The notes below the pieces were generated by a model. That model made no database searches. It worked only from the letters and a program-made list of their open reading frames with translations, and had not been told where the DNA came from. A stretch of DNA of 64,000 nt from Porphyromonadaceae bacterium UBA2751 (lineage in GTDB: Bacteria; Bacteroidota; Bacteroidia; Bacteroidales; Muribaculaceae), in the NCBI GenBank assembly GCA_002353285.1, contig DEJJ01000022.1, positions 568 through 64,567 of the forward strand, given 5' to 3'. Below are positions 7,700 through 16,591 of this stretch, in pieces. The first letter of the stretch is position 1, and each line of letters opens with the position of its first letter. The position numbers were made by a program, and so were the translations under genes.

Positions 7700-9760
7700 T
7701 TACTTGGTCAGAGGCGAGTAGTCACGGCCGTAGCGCAAGTGCTGGTCTACGTAGTTCTCGTCGTAGCTTATGGAGATGTCCTTGATCTCTCCGTTAGCAT
7801 CATAAACAGGCTTGTAAACTGGGTTCACAAAACCCTTGTATGGAGCAATGTTCAGGCTCTCGTAGCGCTTGAGAATCTCGGCGTGAATCTTAGGATCAAC
7901 CTTAACTCCATAGGTCTCAACGAGCTTGCGACCTGCCTCGAAGTCGCCCTCGCTCTTGATGCGTTGAACCTCGGCGAGCAGTTGGCCAAAGAGACCGCGC
8001 AGCTTTTGGTAGTCATTAACCTTAACGTAGGTCTTGCCACCTCTCTTCTTGTCCTTCACAATCTCAATAACTTTGTCTTTCTTGCCCTTCTCGTAGCACC
8101 ACTCACTGATGAACTTGCGGTTGCGCATGTGCGACTCCTCAATGTCCTTGCCTGGCTCAATGCGGGTGAGTTGGGTCATGAGTCCGTTCATGATGTACTT
8201 GTAGTACTCAGCTTTGTAGGTGTCGGCGTCCTTGAAGATGCCAAGCTCAACGAGTTTGGGATCGGCAAGATAATAGAGAGCGAAGAGGTCGGCGCGGCCT
8301 TCCTCGAGGGTAGCACCGTAAGCCTTAAGAGCGTCGGGGTCAACGCCTGGCAGCAGTTGTCCACTGGCATGGCCTAGGCACTCGTGCAAGTCGGTGTGCA
8401 GTTTGTCGGCGATGGTGAGGTACTTCTTCATAAGCTGTACCTCAGTGTCGCTATAGGCAAACTCCTCGTTGAAGCCAGTTCCACTTGCCACTTCATCGTA
8501 GGCATCGGTGATGTTCTCGAGCGTTACCGATTTCGAGCCGTGAGCGGCGCGAATCCAGTTACTGTTAGGCAAGTTGATGCCGATAGGAGTTGAAGGATAG
8601 CTGTCACCAGCAAGGATGGCAGCGGTGATAACCTTAGCGCTCACGCCCTTCACATTCTGCTTCTTGAAGCGTTTGTCAACTGGTGAGTTGTCCTCAAACC
8701 ATTGTGCGTTCTCGCTGATGAGTGTGGTGCGGAACGATGCGTCTTTGTTCTTGAAGTTCACGATGCTCTCCCAGTTGGCAGTCATGCCCAGAGGATCACC
8801 ATAGCTTTCGATAAAGCCATTGATGAAGTCTACAGTGCCTTGTGTCTCTTCGGCCCACATGATGCTGTAGTCGTCAAATGCCTTGAGGTCGCCAGTGGTG
8901 TAGTACTCAATCAGTTTAGCGATATAAGCTTTCTGTGCACTGTTCTCGGCAACGCTGCTGGCCTTCTGCAACCAGTACACGATGTTAACGATAGCAGGGC
9001 TGTAAAGCTCACCAATCTTGTAGGTTTTTTCTACCACTTTACCATCTTCCTTAACCACCTTGCGGTTTAGGCCATAGCTCACGGGAGTGGGGTCGTTAGG
9101 ATCCTTGATGCCCTCGTAGAATGCCTCTACTTCCTGCTGGGTGACGCCCTCATATAGGTTGTTGGCGCTAGTGAGAATCAGGTCCTCACCGTCGGCTTGA
9201 TTCACGCGTTTTGCCATGAAAGTGGGGTCAAAAATCACCTTGTCGAGGGTTGCGAGTAGCTTGTCGGCCTTGTCGCATTTCTTCTCCTTGCTGCATTTGT
9301 CGCATGACTGGATGGGGAGTTTCTCAAGAGGCAGAGCCTTGTACTGAGTATCAAAGAACTCTTGTGAGAACTCAGGAACAAACTTGTCCTGTGCATAATG
9401 GTGATGGATGCCGTTGCCAAACCACACTTGTTTCAGGTACTTCTCAAGTCCCTTGAAGTCGGCGCTTGTGCGGTCGCCAGTGTAGTTGGTGTAAATGGCC
9501 TCAAGCACTTGACGCACTACGAGGTTATACTTGCCATTTTGGTCAAAGAGTATGTCGCGACCCTGAAGGGCGGCCTCGGTGAGGTAATATACATACTTCT
9601 TTTGCTGCAAGCTCAAGTCGTTAAAACCAGGGACCTGATAGCGCAACACCTCGATGTCGGCAAAGCGGTCCACGTTGTAATTGAAATTGCTGTTTTGTGC
9701 CATAGCAATACCTGTTGATGCCAATGCCACTACAGCAGCGGCAATTAATTTTTTCTTCAT
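7700..9760 (-). CDS. Dipeptidyl peptidase III (family M49)
   Basis: Zinc metallopeptidase that removes dipeptides from peptide N-termini. The zinc motif is HECLGH (about residues 459-464) followed by EEGRAD about 20 residues later, giving the two histidines, catalytic glutamate and second glutamate ligand. Bacteroidetes enzymes carry HECLGH, where other bacteria and eukaryotes have an insertion (HELLGH). The chosen ATG at 9760 gives 686 residues starting with a clear signal peptide (MKKKLIAAAVVALASTGIAMAQ), so the enzyme is exported. The frame stays open up to a TTG at 9841, but that would place the start upstream of the -7 box at 9807-9814. A cluster CDKCSKEKKCDK (about 160) is an unusual cysteine-rich insert in an exported enzyme. 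Confidence 0.95.
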   Translation of the reverse strand: MKKKLIAAAVVALASTGIAMAQNSNFNYNVDRFADIEVLRYQVPGFNDLSLQQKKYVYYLTEAALQGRDILFDQNGKYNLVVRQVLEAIYTNYTGDRTSADFKGLEKYLKQVWFGNGIHHHYAQDKFVPEFSQEFFDTQYKALPLEKLPIQSCDKCSKEKKCDKADKLLATLDKVIFDPTFMAKRVNQADGEDLILTSANNLYEGVTQQEVEAFYEGIKDPNDPTPVSYGLNRKVVKEDGKVVEKTYKIGELYSPAIVNIVYWLQKASSVAENSAQKAYIAKLIEYYTTGDLKAFDDYSIMWAEETQGTVDFINGFIESYGDPLGMTANWESIVNFKNKDASFRTTLISENAQWFEDNSPVDKRFKKQNVKGVSAKVITAAILAGDSYPSTPIGINLPNSNWIRAAHGSKSVTLENITDAYDEVASGTGFNEEFAYSDTEVQLMKKYLTIADKLHTDLHECLGHASGQLLPGVDPDALKAYGATLEEGRADLFALYYLADPKLVELGIFKDADTYKAEYYKYIMNGLMTQLTRIEPGKDIEESHMRNRKFISEWCYEKGKKDKVIEIVKDKKRGGKTYVKVNDYQKLRGLFGQLLAEVQRIKSEGDFEAGRKLVETYGVKVDPKIHAEILKRYESLNIAPYKGFVNPVYKPVYDANGEIKDISISYDENYVDQHLRYGRDYSPLTK

Positions 9761-9806
9761 AAAATGTTTTATAAAATAAGTAATAGTTGTTTTCAAGATT
9801 ATCGTG

Positions 9807-9814
9807 CAAATATA
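9807..9814 (-). promoter_or_regulatory. -7 box of the DPP III gene
   Basis: On the minus strand TATATTTG is 46 bp before the ATG at 9760. It decides the start, excluding the longer TTG-initiated frame. Confidence 0.7.
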
Positions 9815-9941
9815 ACACTTTTCTCCCAACCTGCAATCCAAAAGGTGTGAAAAGTGTCAAACTCATTGAAGAAGAACGTGCAATTTCTCTTGTTTTTTTA
9901 GCAAAAATCAATGCTTTTATGGGATTTCGCTCAAATTGCGT

Positions 9942-9949
9942 TATCTTTG
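9942..9949 (+). promoter_or_regulatory. -7 box of the GH9-deacetylase gene
   Basis: TATCTTTG lies 43 bp before the start codon at 9992, back to back with the divergent DPP III promoter. Confidence 0.7.
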
Positions 9950-9991
9950 CGTGATTAACAATAGGTTATCCAAAAAGATTCAAAACAAATA

Positions 9992-12520
9992 ATGAGAAAA
10001 ATCATATTAACTTTTCTGCTGTCAATTGCAATGATGGCAATGGCCAATGCGGGTGAATGGATTCGCATCAATCAGTTAGGGTATCTACCTCATGCCACCA
10101 AGGTGGCGGTATTCATGAGTAACGACCCTACAAGTGTCGATAATTTTGAGTTGGTTGATGCTTTTACAGGAAAGGTGGCCTATCAATCACAGCAAGTTCG
10201 AGTCACAGCGCCTTTACAACATCATAAATACACTTGTAGGTTGAATTTCAGTGATTTTCAACGTCAAGGCTCTTATTATATACGTGTAGGAAAAACTACC
10301 TCTCCCACCTTTGCCATCAACAGGGCGGTATATAACGGCACAGCCGACTTTGTGCTAAACTACATGCGCCAGCAGCAGTGTGGCTATAATCCGTTCCAGC
10401 ACGACAGTTGTCACACCAAAGATGCCTATGTGCGCTACCATCCCACAAAAGATGGGCAGCTCTTGGACGTTCGTGGAGGATGGCATGATGCTGCCGACTT
10501 ACTGCAATACACCACAACTAGCGCAAATGCCATTTATCAATTGATGTTTGCCTATCAGCAGAACACCTCGGCTTTTACCGACCATTTTGATGCCAATGGT
10601 GATAAGGGTGCCAATGGAGTGCCCGACATTGTGGATCAAATCAAGTGGGGATTAGACTGGCTCGACCGCATGAATCCCGAAAAAGGTGAGCTCTACAATC
10701 AAATTGCCGATGACCGCGACCATATAGGCACAAAGATGCCAAAAGATGACCCTGCCGATTATGGTTGGGGACCAAACAATGGCCGTCCAGTATATTTCGT
10801 AAATGGCAAGCCTCAGCAACGTGGCAAGTTCCTCAATGCCACAATGGGCGCAGCCAGCACAGCAGGAAAATTTGCCAGCGACTTTGCTTTAGGAAGCCTG
10901 ATTTTGAAACCTTTCTATCCAGACTTTGCGCTGAATATTCAAGGCAAGGCGGCCGATGCCTATCAAGTGGGTATCGACATGCCTGGAAATGCACAGACGG
11001 TGAGCGTGGTATCTCCTTATATCTATGAGGAAGACAACTGGGTCGATGACATGGAACTTGGAGCTATTGAGTTGTATAGGCTTACTGGCGATGTGAAATA
11101 CCTCACACAGGCCGTGGAGTATGGGCGACGTGAGCCGGTAACTCCGTGGATGGGTGCCGACAGTGCACGCCATTATCAGTGGTATCCGTTCATGAATATG
11201 GGGCACTATCAAGTGGCTGCGATGGCAGGTGATAACATCAGGCTTCGCGGCGAGTTCATTCGCAATCTCAAGGCTGGTATTGAGCGTGTGGAGCAGCGGG
11301 CACGTGACCTTAATCATCCGTTCTACTGGGGAGTGCCGGGAATATGGTGCAGCAACAATCTCACCACGGCATTACTTACTCAGTGCATTCTATATCGTCA
11401 GCTAACTGGCGATAGGCAGTTTGAAGAGATGGAGGGCTCGCTACGTGACTGGCTCTTCGGGTGCAACCCCTGGGGCACGAGTATGATTGTTGAACTTCCC
11501 GCGGGGGGAGTCTATCCCCATGCTACTCACAGCAATTGGGTGTTTCAGAGTGTGGGCTTCCCCACTGGGGGATTGGTCGATGGCCCTGTTTATGCCACCA
11601 TCTTCAATAGCCTTAAAGGCGTGAACCTTAATGAGGATATGCCACATGTGACTGCTAATGCCTATGCCGAATTCCAGCCTGGAGACGTTGTCTATCATGA
11701 CAATACCCATGACTACAGCACTAATGAGCCAACAATGGATGGTACGGCTTCGCTCACATTCCCGTTGTCGACCTACGAGATGGAAGGTCGAGGCAAAACA
11801 TCGACCGAGATTGATAAGAACATTTATAACGAGGGTGGCATAGTGCAAGGGAACCCAAATGTGAAAAACATTTGCCTAGTGTTTACCGCCGACAGCCTTG
11901 CAACAGGTGCCCAAACTATAATTAAAACACTCAACGAAAACAATGTGAAAGGGGCTTTCTTCTTTACAGGGCATTTCTTCTCGACCTTCCCCGACATAGC
12001 TAGGCGTCTTGTTGACGACGGGCACTATGTGTCGTGTCACGGTTACAAGCATCAGGTATTGTGCCCATGGGACAATCGAGATTCCTCATTAGTGACTCAC
12101 AACGAATTTATCGCCGACCTTAAGCAGGCTTATGCCACAATGGCGCCCTATGGTATCACTCCTGAGAATTCACCCTATTTCATCCCGCCTTATGAGTGGT
12201 ATAATGCATGCCATGCTTCATGGGCAAGAGAACTAGGTCTGCAAGTTATAAATTTCACTCCTGGCACCCAGAGCAATAACGATTACACCTGGATTGGGCT
12301 AAAATACTACCGCGACAACACATGGTTGTGGAACAAAATCATGCAATGGGAGGAGCAGCACTCGCTCAATGGCCATTTCCTGATGATTCATTTTGGCAAG
12401 GATAGCCGGCGCCCTAAGGGTTTTTATGAGCTGTTGCCTAAGCTTATCAAGACGCTGAAAAAACGTGGGTACAGTTTCGTTGGCCCCGATCAAATGACTG
12501 GGCTCAACCTGGCACACTGA
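9992..12520 (+). CDS. Secreted GH9 glycoside hydrolase fused to a NodB-type deacetylase domain
   Basis: An 842-residue exported protein. After a signal peptide (1-20) comes an Ig-like cellulase N-terminal domain (about 21-108, with IRINQLGYLPHATKVAVF), a GH9 catalytic domain (about 112-600) and a polysaccharide-deacetylase (NodB/CE4) domain (about 622-840). In GH9 the aspartate motif is HDAAD (165-169, usually DAGD) and the acid is probably E579 in TNEPTMDGTASL. In NodB the metal histidines H683 and H687 (HGYKH) and D634 (FTADS) are present, but the usual TFDD pair is altered to TADS, so only one of the two motif-1 aspartates remains. GH9 enzymes cut beta-1,4-glucans or act on chito-oligosaccharides; NodB domains remove N- or O-acetyl groups. 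I infer cleavage plus deacetylation of one acetylated glycan. It is not inside a SusCD locus. Confidence 0.92.
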   Translation: MRKIILTFLLSIAMMAMANAGEWIRINQLGYLPHATKVAVFMSNDPTSVDNFELVDAFTGKVAYQSQQVRVTAPLQHHKYTCRLNFSDFQRQGSYYIRVGKTTSPTFAINRAVYNGTADFVLNYMRQQQCGYNPFQHDSCHTKDAYVRYHPTKDGQLLDVRGGWHDAADLLQYTTTSANAIYQLMFAYQQNTSAFTDHFDANGDKGANGVPDIVDQIKWGLDWLDRMNPEKGELYNQIADDRDHIGTKMPKDDPADYGWGPNNGRPVYFVNGKPQQRGKFLNATMGAASTAGKFASDFALGSLILKPFYPDFALNIQGKAADAYQVGIDMPGNAQTVSVVSPYIYEEDNWVDDMELGAIELYRLTGDVKYLTQAVEYGRREPVTPWMGADSARHYQWYPFMNMGHYQVAAMAGDNIRLRGEFIRNLKAGIERVEQRARDLNHPFYWGVPGIWCSNNLTTALLTQCILYRQLTGDRQFEEMEGSLRDWLFGCNPWGTSMIVELPAGGVYPHATHSNWVFQSVGFPTGGLVDGPVYATIFNSLKGVNLNEDMPHVTANAYAEFQPGDVVYHDNTHDYSTNEPTMDGTASLTFPLSTYEMEGRGKTSTEIDKNIYNEGGIVQGNPNVKNICLVFTADSLATGAQTIIKTLNENNVKGAFFFTGHFFSTFPDIARRLVDDGHYVSCHGYKHQVLCPWDNRDSSLVTHNEFIADLKQAYATMAPYGITPENSPYFIPPYEWYNACHASWARELGLQVINFTPGTQSNNDYTWIGLKYYRDNTWLWNKIMQWEEQHSLNGHFLMIHFGKDSRRPKGFYELLPKLIKTLKKRGYSFVGPDQMTGLNLAH

Positions 12521-12619
12521 GACAAATACTGTTATCGGCGATGACTTGTTGGTGGCTAATGTCTATCTTAATAATCTATAATTAAGGTGTAAAGTTTTTG
12601 TGTTGTGATGTGAAATGTG

Positions 12620-12627
12620 TAATTTTG
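12620..12627 (+). promoter_or_regulatory. -7 box of the etf-acyl-CoA dehydrogenase genes
   Basis: TAATTTTG is followed by the etfB ATG at 12695. An upstream in-frame ATG at 12629 would lie at or before the transcription start, which supports 12695. Confidence 0.7.
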
Positions 12628-12694
12628 CATGATTTTTATTGCAAATAAAGAGAAAGATAAAACAACTAGACACATAACTAAACATCAAGATTTT

Positions 12695-13567
12695 ATGAGT
12701 TTGAATATCGTTGTGCTGGCCAAGCAAGTGCCAGACACTCGCAACGTGGGTAAAGATGCGATGAAGGCCGATGGCACGATTAACCGTGCTGCCCTTCCTG
12801 CCATCTTCAACCCCGAGGACTTGAATGCGCTTGAGCAAGCGCTTCAGCTCAAGGATGCTCATCCTGGTTCAAAAATCACATTGGTAACTATGGGTTTGCC
12901 TCGCAGTGCTGAGATGGTGCGCGAGAGCTTGTATCGCGGCGGCGACGACGGCGTGGTGCTCACCGACCGCCCATTGGGTGGCGCCGACACCCTTGCCACC
13001 AGCTACTCGCTGGCTCAGACCATTCGTCACCTGGACAAGGTGGACATTATTGTGGGAGGCCGCCAGGCCATTGACGGCGACACTGCTCAGGTGGGTCCGC
13101 AGATTGCCGAGAAGCTTGGTCTGCCCCAGGTGACATACGCTGAGAGCGTTAAGGTTGAGGATGGCATCGCCACCATTAAGCGTCGCAATGAGAACGGTTT
13201 TGAGACCGTTACCTGCCCACTGCCCCTGGTGGTTACAGTGAATGGCAGTGCCGATGCTTGCCGTCCTCGCAATGCCAAGCTGATACAGAAGTACAAATAT
13301 GCCGTAACTCCCAGTGAGAAGGCTCAGCTGAGCGAGGATCGCCAGAAGCTTGTTGAGAGCCGTCCTTACCTGAACATCAAGGAGTGGGGAGTTGCCGACA
13401 TCGAGGCCGATCCTGCCCAGATAGGCATGAAGGGCTCGCCCACTAAGGTTAAGACAGTAGTAAACGTTGTGTTCCAGGCTAAGGAGAGCAAGACCATAGA
13501 AGGTGGCGATGAAGCCCAGCTCGAAGGTCTTGTGCAAGAGCTCATTGCCGACCACATCATTGGTTAA
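12695..13567 (+). CDS. etfB: Electron transfer flavoprotein beta subunit
   Basis: Small subunit of the electron transfer flavoprotein that takes electrons from acyl-CoA dehydrogenases. It is 290 residues from ATG 12695 (MSLNIVVLAKQVPDTRNVG, the conserved start of the family). The segment GGRQAIDGDTAQVGPQIAEKL (about 123-143) is the nucleotide-binding motif typical of EtfB/FixA. The C-terminal part (KVKTVVNVVFQ onward) is the arm that holds EtfA. etfA follows after 21 bp and an acyl-CoA dehydrogenase after that, so the three proteins probably form one flavin-based redox module. Whether this EtfAB bifurcates electrons (reducing ferredoxin as well) cannot be decided by eye. Confidence 0.95.
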   Translation: MSLNIVVLAKQVPDTRNVGKDAMKADGTINRAALPAIFNPEDLNALEQALQLKDAHPGSKITLVTMGLPRSAEMVRESLYRGGDDGVVLTDRPLGGADTLATSYSLAQTIRHLDKVDIIVGGRQAIDGDTAQVGPQIAEKLGLPQVTYAESVKVEDGIATIKRRNENGFETVTCPLPLVVTVNGSADACRPRNAKLIQKYKYAVTPSEKAQLSEDRQKLVESRPYLNIKEWGVADIEADPAQIGMKGSPTKVKTVVNVVFQAKESKTIEGGDEAQLEGLVQELIADHIIG

Positions 13568-13588
13568 CGCTTAAAACAGGAAAGAACT

Positions 13589-14617
13589 ATGAACGACAAG
13601 AATAATTTAATAGTATACTGCGAGTTTGACGACGGCAAAGTTGCCGACGTGAGCTTGGAATTGTTGACCAAGGGTCGCACCCTTGCCACTCGCCTTGGCG
13701 TGAAGCTTGAGGCTCTTATCCTGGGCGATAAGCTCGATGGCGTTGAGGAGCAGGTGTTGCCCTACGGTGTTGATGTGGTCTACAAGGTTGAGGACGAGCG
13801 CCTCTATCCTTACACGTCACTGCCTCACTCGAGTGTGGTGATTAACCTGTTTAAGGAAATTGAGCCCCAAATATGCCTGATGGGTGCTACCGTGATAGGT
13901 CGCGACCTGGGTCCACGCGTGTCGTCGTGCTTGTCCAGTGGACTTACTGCCGACTGCACTGCGCTGGAGATTGGTGACCACACCGATCCCATCAGCAAGA
14001 CCGAATATAAGGATCTTCTTTACCAGATACGTCCCGCCTTTGGAGGCAACATCGTGGCCACTATCGTCAATCCCGAGCACCGTCCACAGATGGCTACCGT
14101 GCGTGAGGGTGTGATGAAGAAGGAGATATTTGACCCCAACTATAAAGGCGAGGTTATCAATCTTGATGCCTCAAAATATGTTGACCCCGAGAGCTTTATT
14201 GTGAAGATTATCGACCGCGAGGTTGAAAAGTCGAAAGTCAACATCAAGAATTCTCCCATCATTGTTGCTGGCGGCTACGGCGTGGGCAGCAAGGAGAATT
14301 TTGACCTCATCTTCCAGCTCGCCAACGTGCTTGGTGGCGAGGTGGGCGCAAGCCGCGCTGCAGTTGACGCTGGGTTCTGCGAGCATGAGCGTCAGATAGG
14401 TCAAACTGGCGTTACCGTTCGCCCCAAGCTCTACATTGCTTGTGGCATTTCGGGCCAGATCCAGCATGTGGCTGGCATGAATGAGAGCTCAATCATCATC
14501 TCGATCAACAGCGATCCCAATGCTCCCATCAACTCGATTGCCGACTACGTGATCACTGGCAACCTTGAGGAAGTGATCCCGAAGCTAATCAAGTATTATA
14601 AGAAAAATTCAAAATAA
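13589..14617 (+). CDS. etfA: Electron transfer flavoprotein alpha subunit
   Basis: FAD-binding large subunit of the electron transfer flavoprotein, 342 residues. The N-terminal half is the alpha/beta domain that packs on EtfB. The C-terminal half carries the conserved FAD site: IVAGGYGVGSKENFDLI (about 229-245), ANVLGGEVGASRAAVDAG (about 249-266) and the hallmark LYIACGISGQIQHVAGM (about 287-303). It sits between etfB and the acyl-CoA dehydrogenase in one transcription unit. It lacks the N-terminal ferredoxin-like domain seen in some clostridial EtfA proteins. Confidence 0.95.
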   Translation: MNDKNNLIVYCEFDDGKVADVSLELLTKGRTLATRLGVKLEALILGDKLDGVEEQVLPYGVDVVYKVEDERLYPYTSLPHSSVVINLFKEIEPQICLMGATVIGRDLGPRVSSCLSSGLTADCTALEIGDHTDPISKTEYKDLLYQIRPAFGGNIVATIVNPEHRPQMATVREGVMKKEIFDPNYKGEVINLDASKYVDPESFIVKIIDREVEKSKVNIKNSPIIVAGGYGVGSKENFDLIFQLANVLGGEVGASRAAVDAGFCEHERQIGQTGVTVRPKLYIACGISGQIQHVAGMNESSIIISINSDPNAPINSIADYVITGNLEEVIPKLIKYYKKNSK

Positions 14618-14711
14618 ATCATGAAGAGGAAAGAGTTAAGAGGTGAGAGAAAGTCATCTAACCTCTTCTAAGCTCTTAACACATAACACTTAACTCTTAA
14701 CATTTAAGAAA
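14618..14711 (+). other. Spacer with an imperfect inverted repeat
   Basis: Between etfA and the dehydrogenase gene lies GTTAAGAGGT (14635-14644) that can pair with ACCTCTT followed by CTCTTAAC, and a run of TAACACTTAACTCTTAAC-type units. Such simple repeats are common in Bacteroidales spacers. No terminator T-tract or -7 box is present, so read-through is expected. Confidence 0.45.
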
Positions 14712-16418
14712 ATGGCAAATTTTTATAAAGATAATAAGGCGTTGCAGTATCACCTGCGTCATCCTCTCATGGAGAAGATAGTAGCGATGAAGGAACGCGA
14801 CTACACACAGAGCGAGAAATTTGACTATGCTCCAGTCGACTATGACGACGCTATCGACTCCTACGACAAGATTCTCGAGATAACCGGTGAAATCACTGCC
14901 GAGATTATTGCACCCAATGCCGAGAGCGTCGACAAGGAAGGTCCACATCATGCTGATGGCCGTGTGGCTTATGCCAGCAAGACTCAGGAGAATCTCGACG
15001 TCACTCGCAAGGCAGGCCTTTATGGCGTTTCGATGCCTCGCAAATATGGCGGTTTGAACCTCCCCAATGTCACATTCTCGATGATGAGCGAGATGATTGC
15101 TCAGGCCGATGCTGGTTTCCAGAACATCTGGAGCCTCCAGAGCTGTATCGACACCCTCTTCGAGGCTGGCGATGATGATCAGTTCGAGCGCTACATCCCA
15201 CGCGTGTGCAACGGCGAGACTATGTCGATGGACCTCACCGAGCCCGATGCCGGTAGCGACCTCCAGAGCGTGATGCTCAAGGCCACTCAGGACGAGGACG
15301 GCACTTGGCGCCTCAATGGTGTGAAACGCTTTATCACCAATGGTGACAGCGACATTCATCTGGTGCTCGCACGCAGCGAGGAGGGCAGCAAGGACGGCCG
15401 TGGCCTGTCGATGTTCATCTACGACAAGCGCAACGGTGGCGTTAACGTGCGCCGCATCGAGGACAAGATGGGTATCCATGGCAGCCCTACTTGCGAGCTA
15501 GTGTTCAAGAACGCTAAGGCCGAGCTTTGTGGCTCGCGCCGCTTGGGCTTGATCAAATATGTGATGTCGCTCATGAACGGTGCCCGCTTGGGCATCACAG
15601 CTCAGAGCGTGGGTCTGTGCCAAGCGGCCTATAACGAGGCCATCGACTATGCTCGCAGCCGTGAGCAGTTTGGCCATGCCATTATCACGTTCCCTGCTGT
15701 TGCCGAGATGATTAGCAACATCAAGGCTAAGCTCGATGCTGCTCGCACTATCCTCTATGAGACAGCACGATTTGTGGACGTGTACAAGATCTGGGAGCAG
15801 ATTTCGCGTGAGCGCCAGCTGACCGCCGAGGAGCGTGCCGAGATGAAGCGTTACAACCGCCTTGCCGACGCTTTCACTCCACTGTCGAAGGCCTCATCGA
15901 GCGAATATGCCAACCAAACCGCCTACGACTGCATCCAGATTCACGGCGGTAGCGGTTTCATGCGTGACTACACCTGCGAGCGCCTGTATCGTGATGCTCG
16001 CATCATGAACATCTATGAGGGCACTACTCAGCTTCAGGTTGTTGCAGCCATTCGCCACGTGACCACTGGCACTTATTTGGCTCAGATGAAGGAGTATGCT
16101 GCTGCGCACTACAGCGACCAGGTGGCACCACTCAAGGCTCGTGTCGACAGGATGATGGAGCAATATGAGCAAGTAGTGGAGAAGGTTAAGAGCTATGATA
16201 ACCCCGACTACATCACGTTCCATGCTCGCCGCATGGTGGAGATGGCAGCTTGGACTATCATGAGCTACTTGCTGTGCAACGATGCCAGCAATGAGCCTGA
16301 GCTGTTCATGCAGTCGGCTAATGCCTACGTGCGTTACGCCCAATCGCGACTTGAGGCTAACGTGAAGTTCATCAATGACTTTGCTCCTGAAGATGCTGCT
16401 CTCTATGAACAAGAGTAA
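14712..16418 (+). CDS. Acyl-CoA dehydrogenase
   Basis: FAD-dependent alpha,beta-dehydrogenation of an acyl-CoA, with EtfAB as electron acceptor. The 568 residues include the N-terminal helical domain, the beta domain with TEPDAGSDLQSV (about 176-187) and the C-terminal helical domain with the REQFGHAI signature, QIHGGSGFMRDY and the catalytic base in IYEGTTQLQ (about 434-442, the glutamate). It is longer than mitochondrial-type enzymes (about 380), with an inserted charged helix (ISRERQLTAEERAEMKRYNRLADA) and an extra C-terminal helical region, as in the larger bacterial acyl-CoA dehydrogenases. Direct linkage to etfBA suggests a short-chain substrate such as butyryl-CoA, but no thiolase or crotonase gene is nearby to confirm it. 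Confidence 0.93.
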   Translation: MANFYKDNKALQYHLRHPLMEKIVAMKERDYTQSEKFDYAPVDYDDAIDSYDKILEITGEITAEIIAPNAESVDKEGPHHADGRVAYASKTQENLDVTRKAGLYGVSMPRKYGGLNLPNVTFSMMSEMIAQADAGFQNIWSLQSCIDTLFEAGDDDQFERYIPRVCNGETMSMDLTEPDAGSDLQSVMLKATQDEDGTWRLNGVKRFITNGDSDIHLVLARSEEGSKDGRGLSMFIYDKRNGGVNVRRIEDKMGIHGSPTCELVFKNAKAELCGSRRLGLIKYVMSLMNGARLGITAQSVGLCQAAYNEAIDYARSREQFGHAIITFPAVAEMISNIKAKLDAARTILYETARFVDVYKIWEQISRERQLTAEERAEMKRYNRLADAFTPLSKASSSEYANQTAYDCIQIHGGSGFMRDYTCERLYRDARIMNIYEGTTQLQVVAAIRHVTTGTYLAQMKEYAAAHYSDQVAPLKARVDRMMEQYEQVVEKVKSYDNPDYITFHARRMVEMAAWTIMSYLLCNDASNEPELFMQSANAYVRYAQSRLEANVKFINDFAPEDAALYEQE

Positions 16419-16447
16419 AGTATTCTGAGAAAGTATTTTATTTGTGA

Positions 16448-16486
16448 ATCGGGAGTTGCATGTATATTGCGGCTCCCGATTTTTTT
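16448..16486 (+). terminator. Rho-independent terminator of the etf-acyl-CoA dehydrogenase unit
   Basis: An 8-bp stem ATCGGGAG/CTCCCGAT (16448-16455 with 16473-16480) is followed by seven Ts. Confidence 0.85.
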
Positions 16487-16494
16487 AGTTGGGT

Positions 16495-16583
16495 GACGTG
16501 GGCGTTTTTCTCTCACAAAGTTGCACCTGTCGGTGTCGAAAAGCCTGCTTACGCAGGTGTTTTGTTTGTGGCTGCACATGGGG
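16495..16583 (+). repeat. Dispersed repeat with a terminator-like hairpin, copy A
   Basis: The core GACGTGGGCGTTTTTCTC...GCAGGTGTTTT (16495-16564) is repeated at 17228-17297 with a single difference in 69 bp. It contains CCTGC-TTAC-GCAGG followed by a T-run, so it could end transcription. Open frames across it are not credible genes. Confidence 0.85.
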
Positions 16584-16591
16584 GCAGACTA

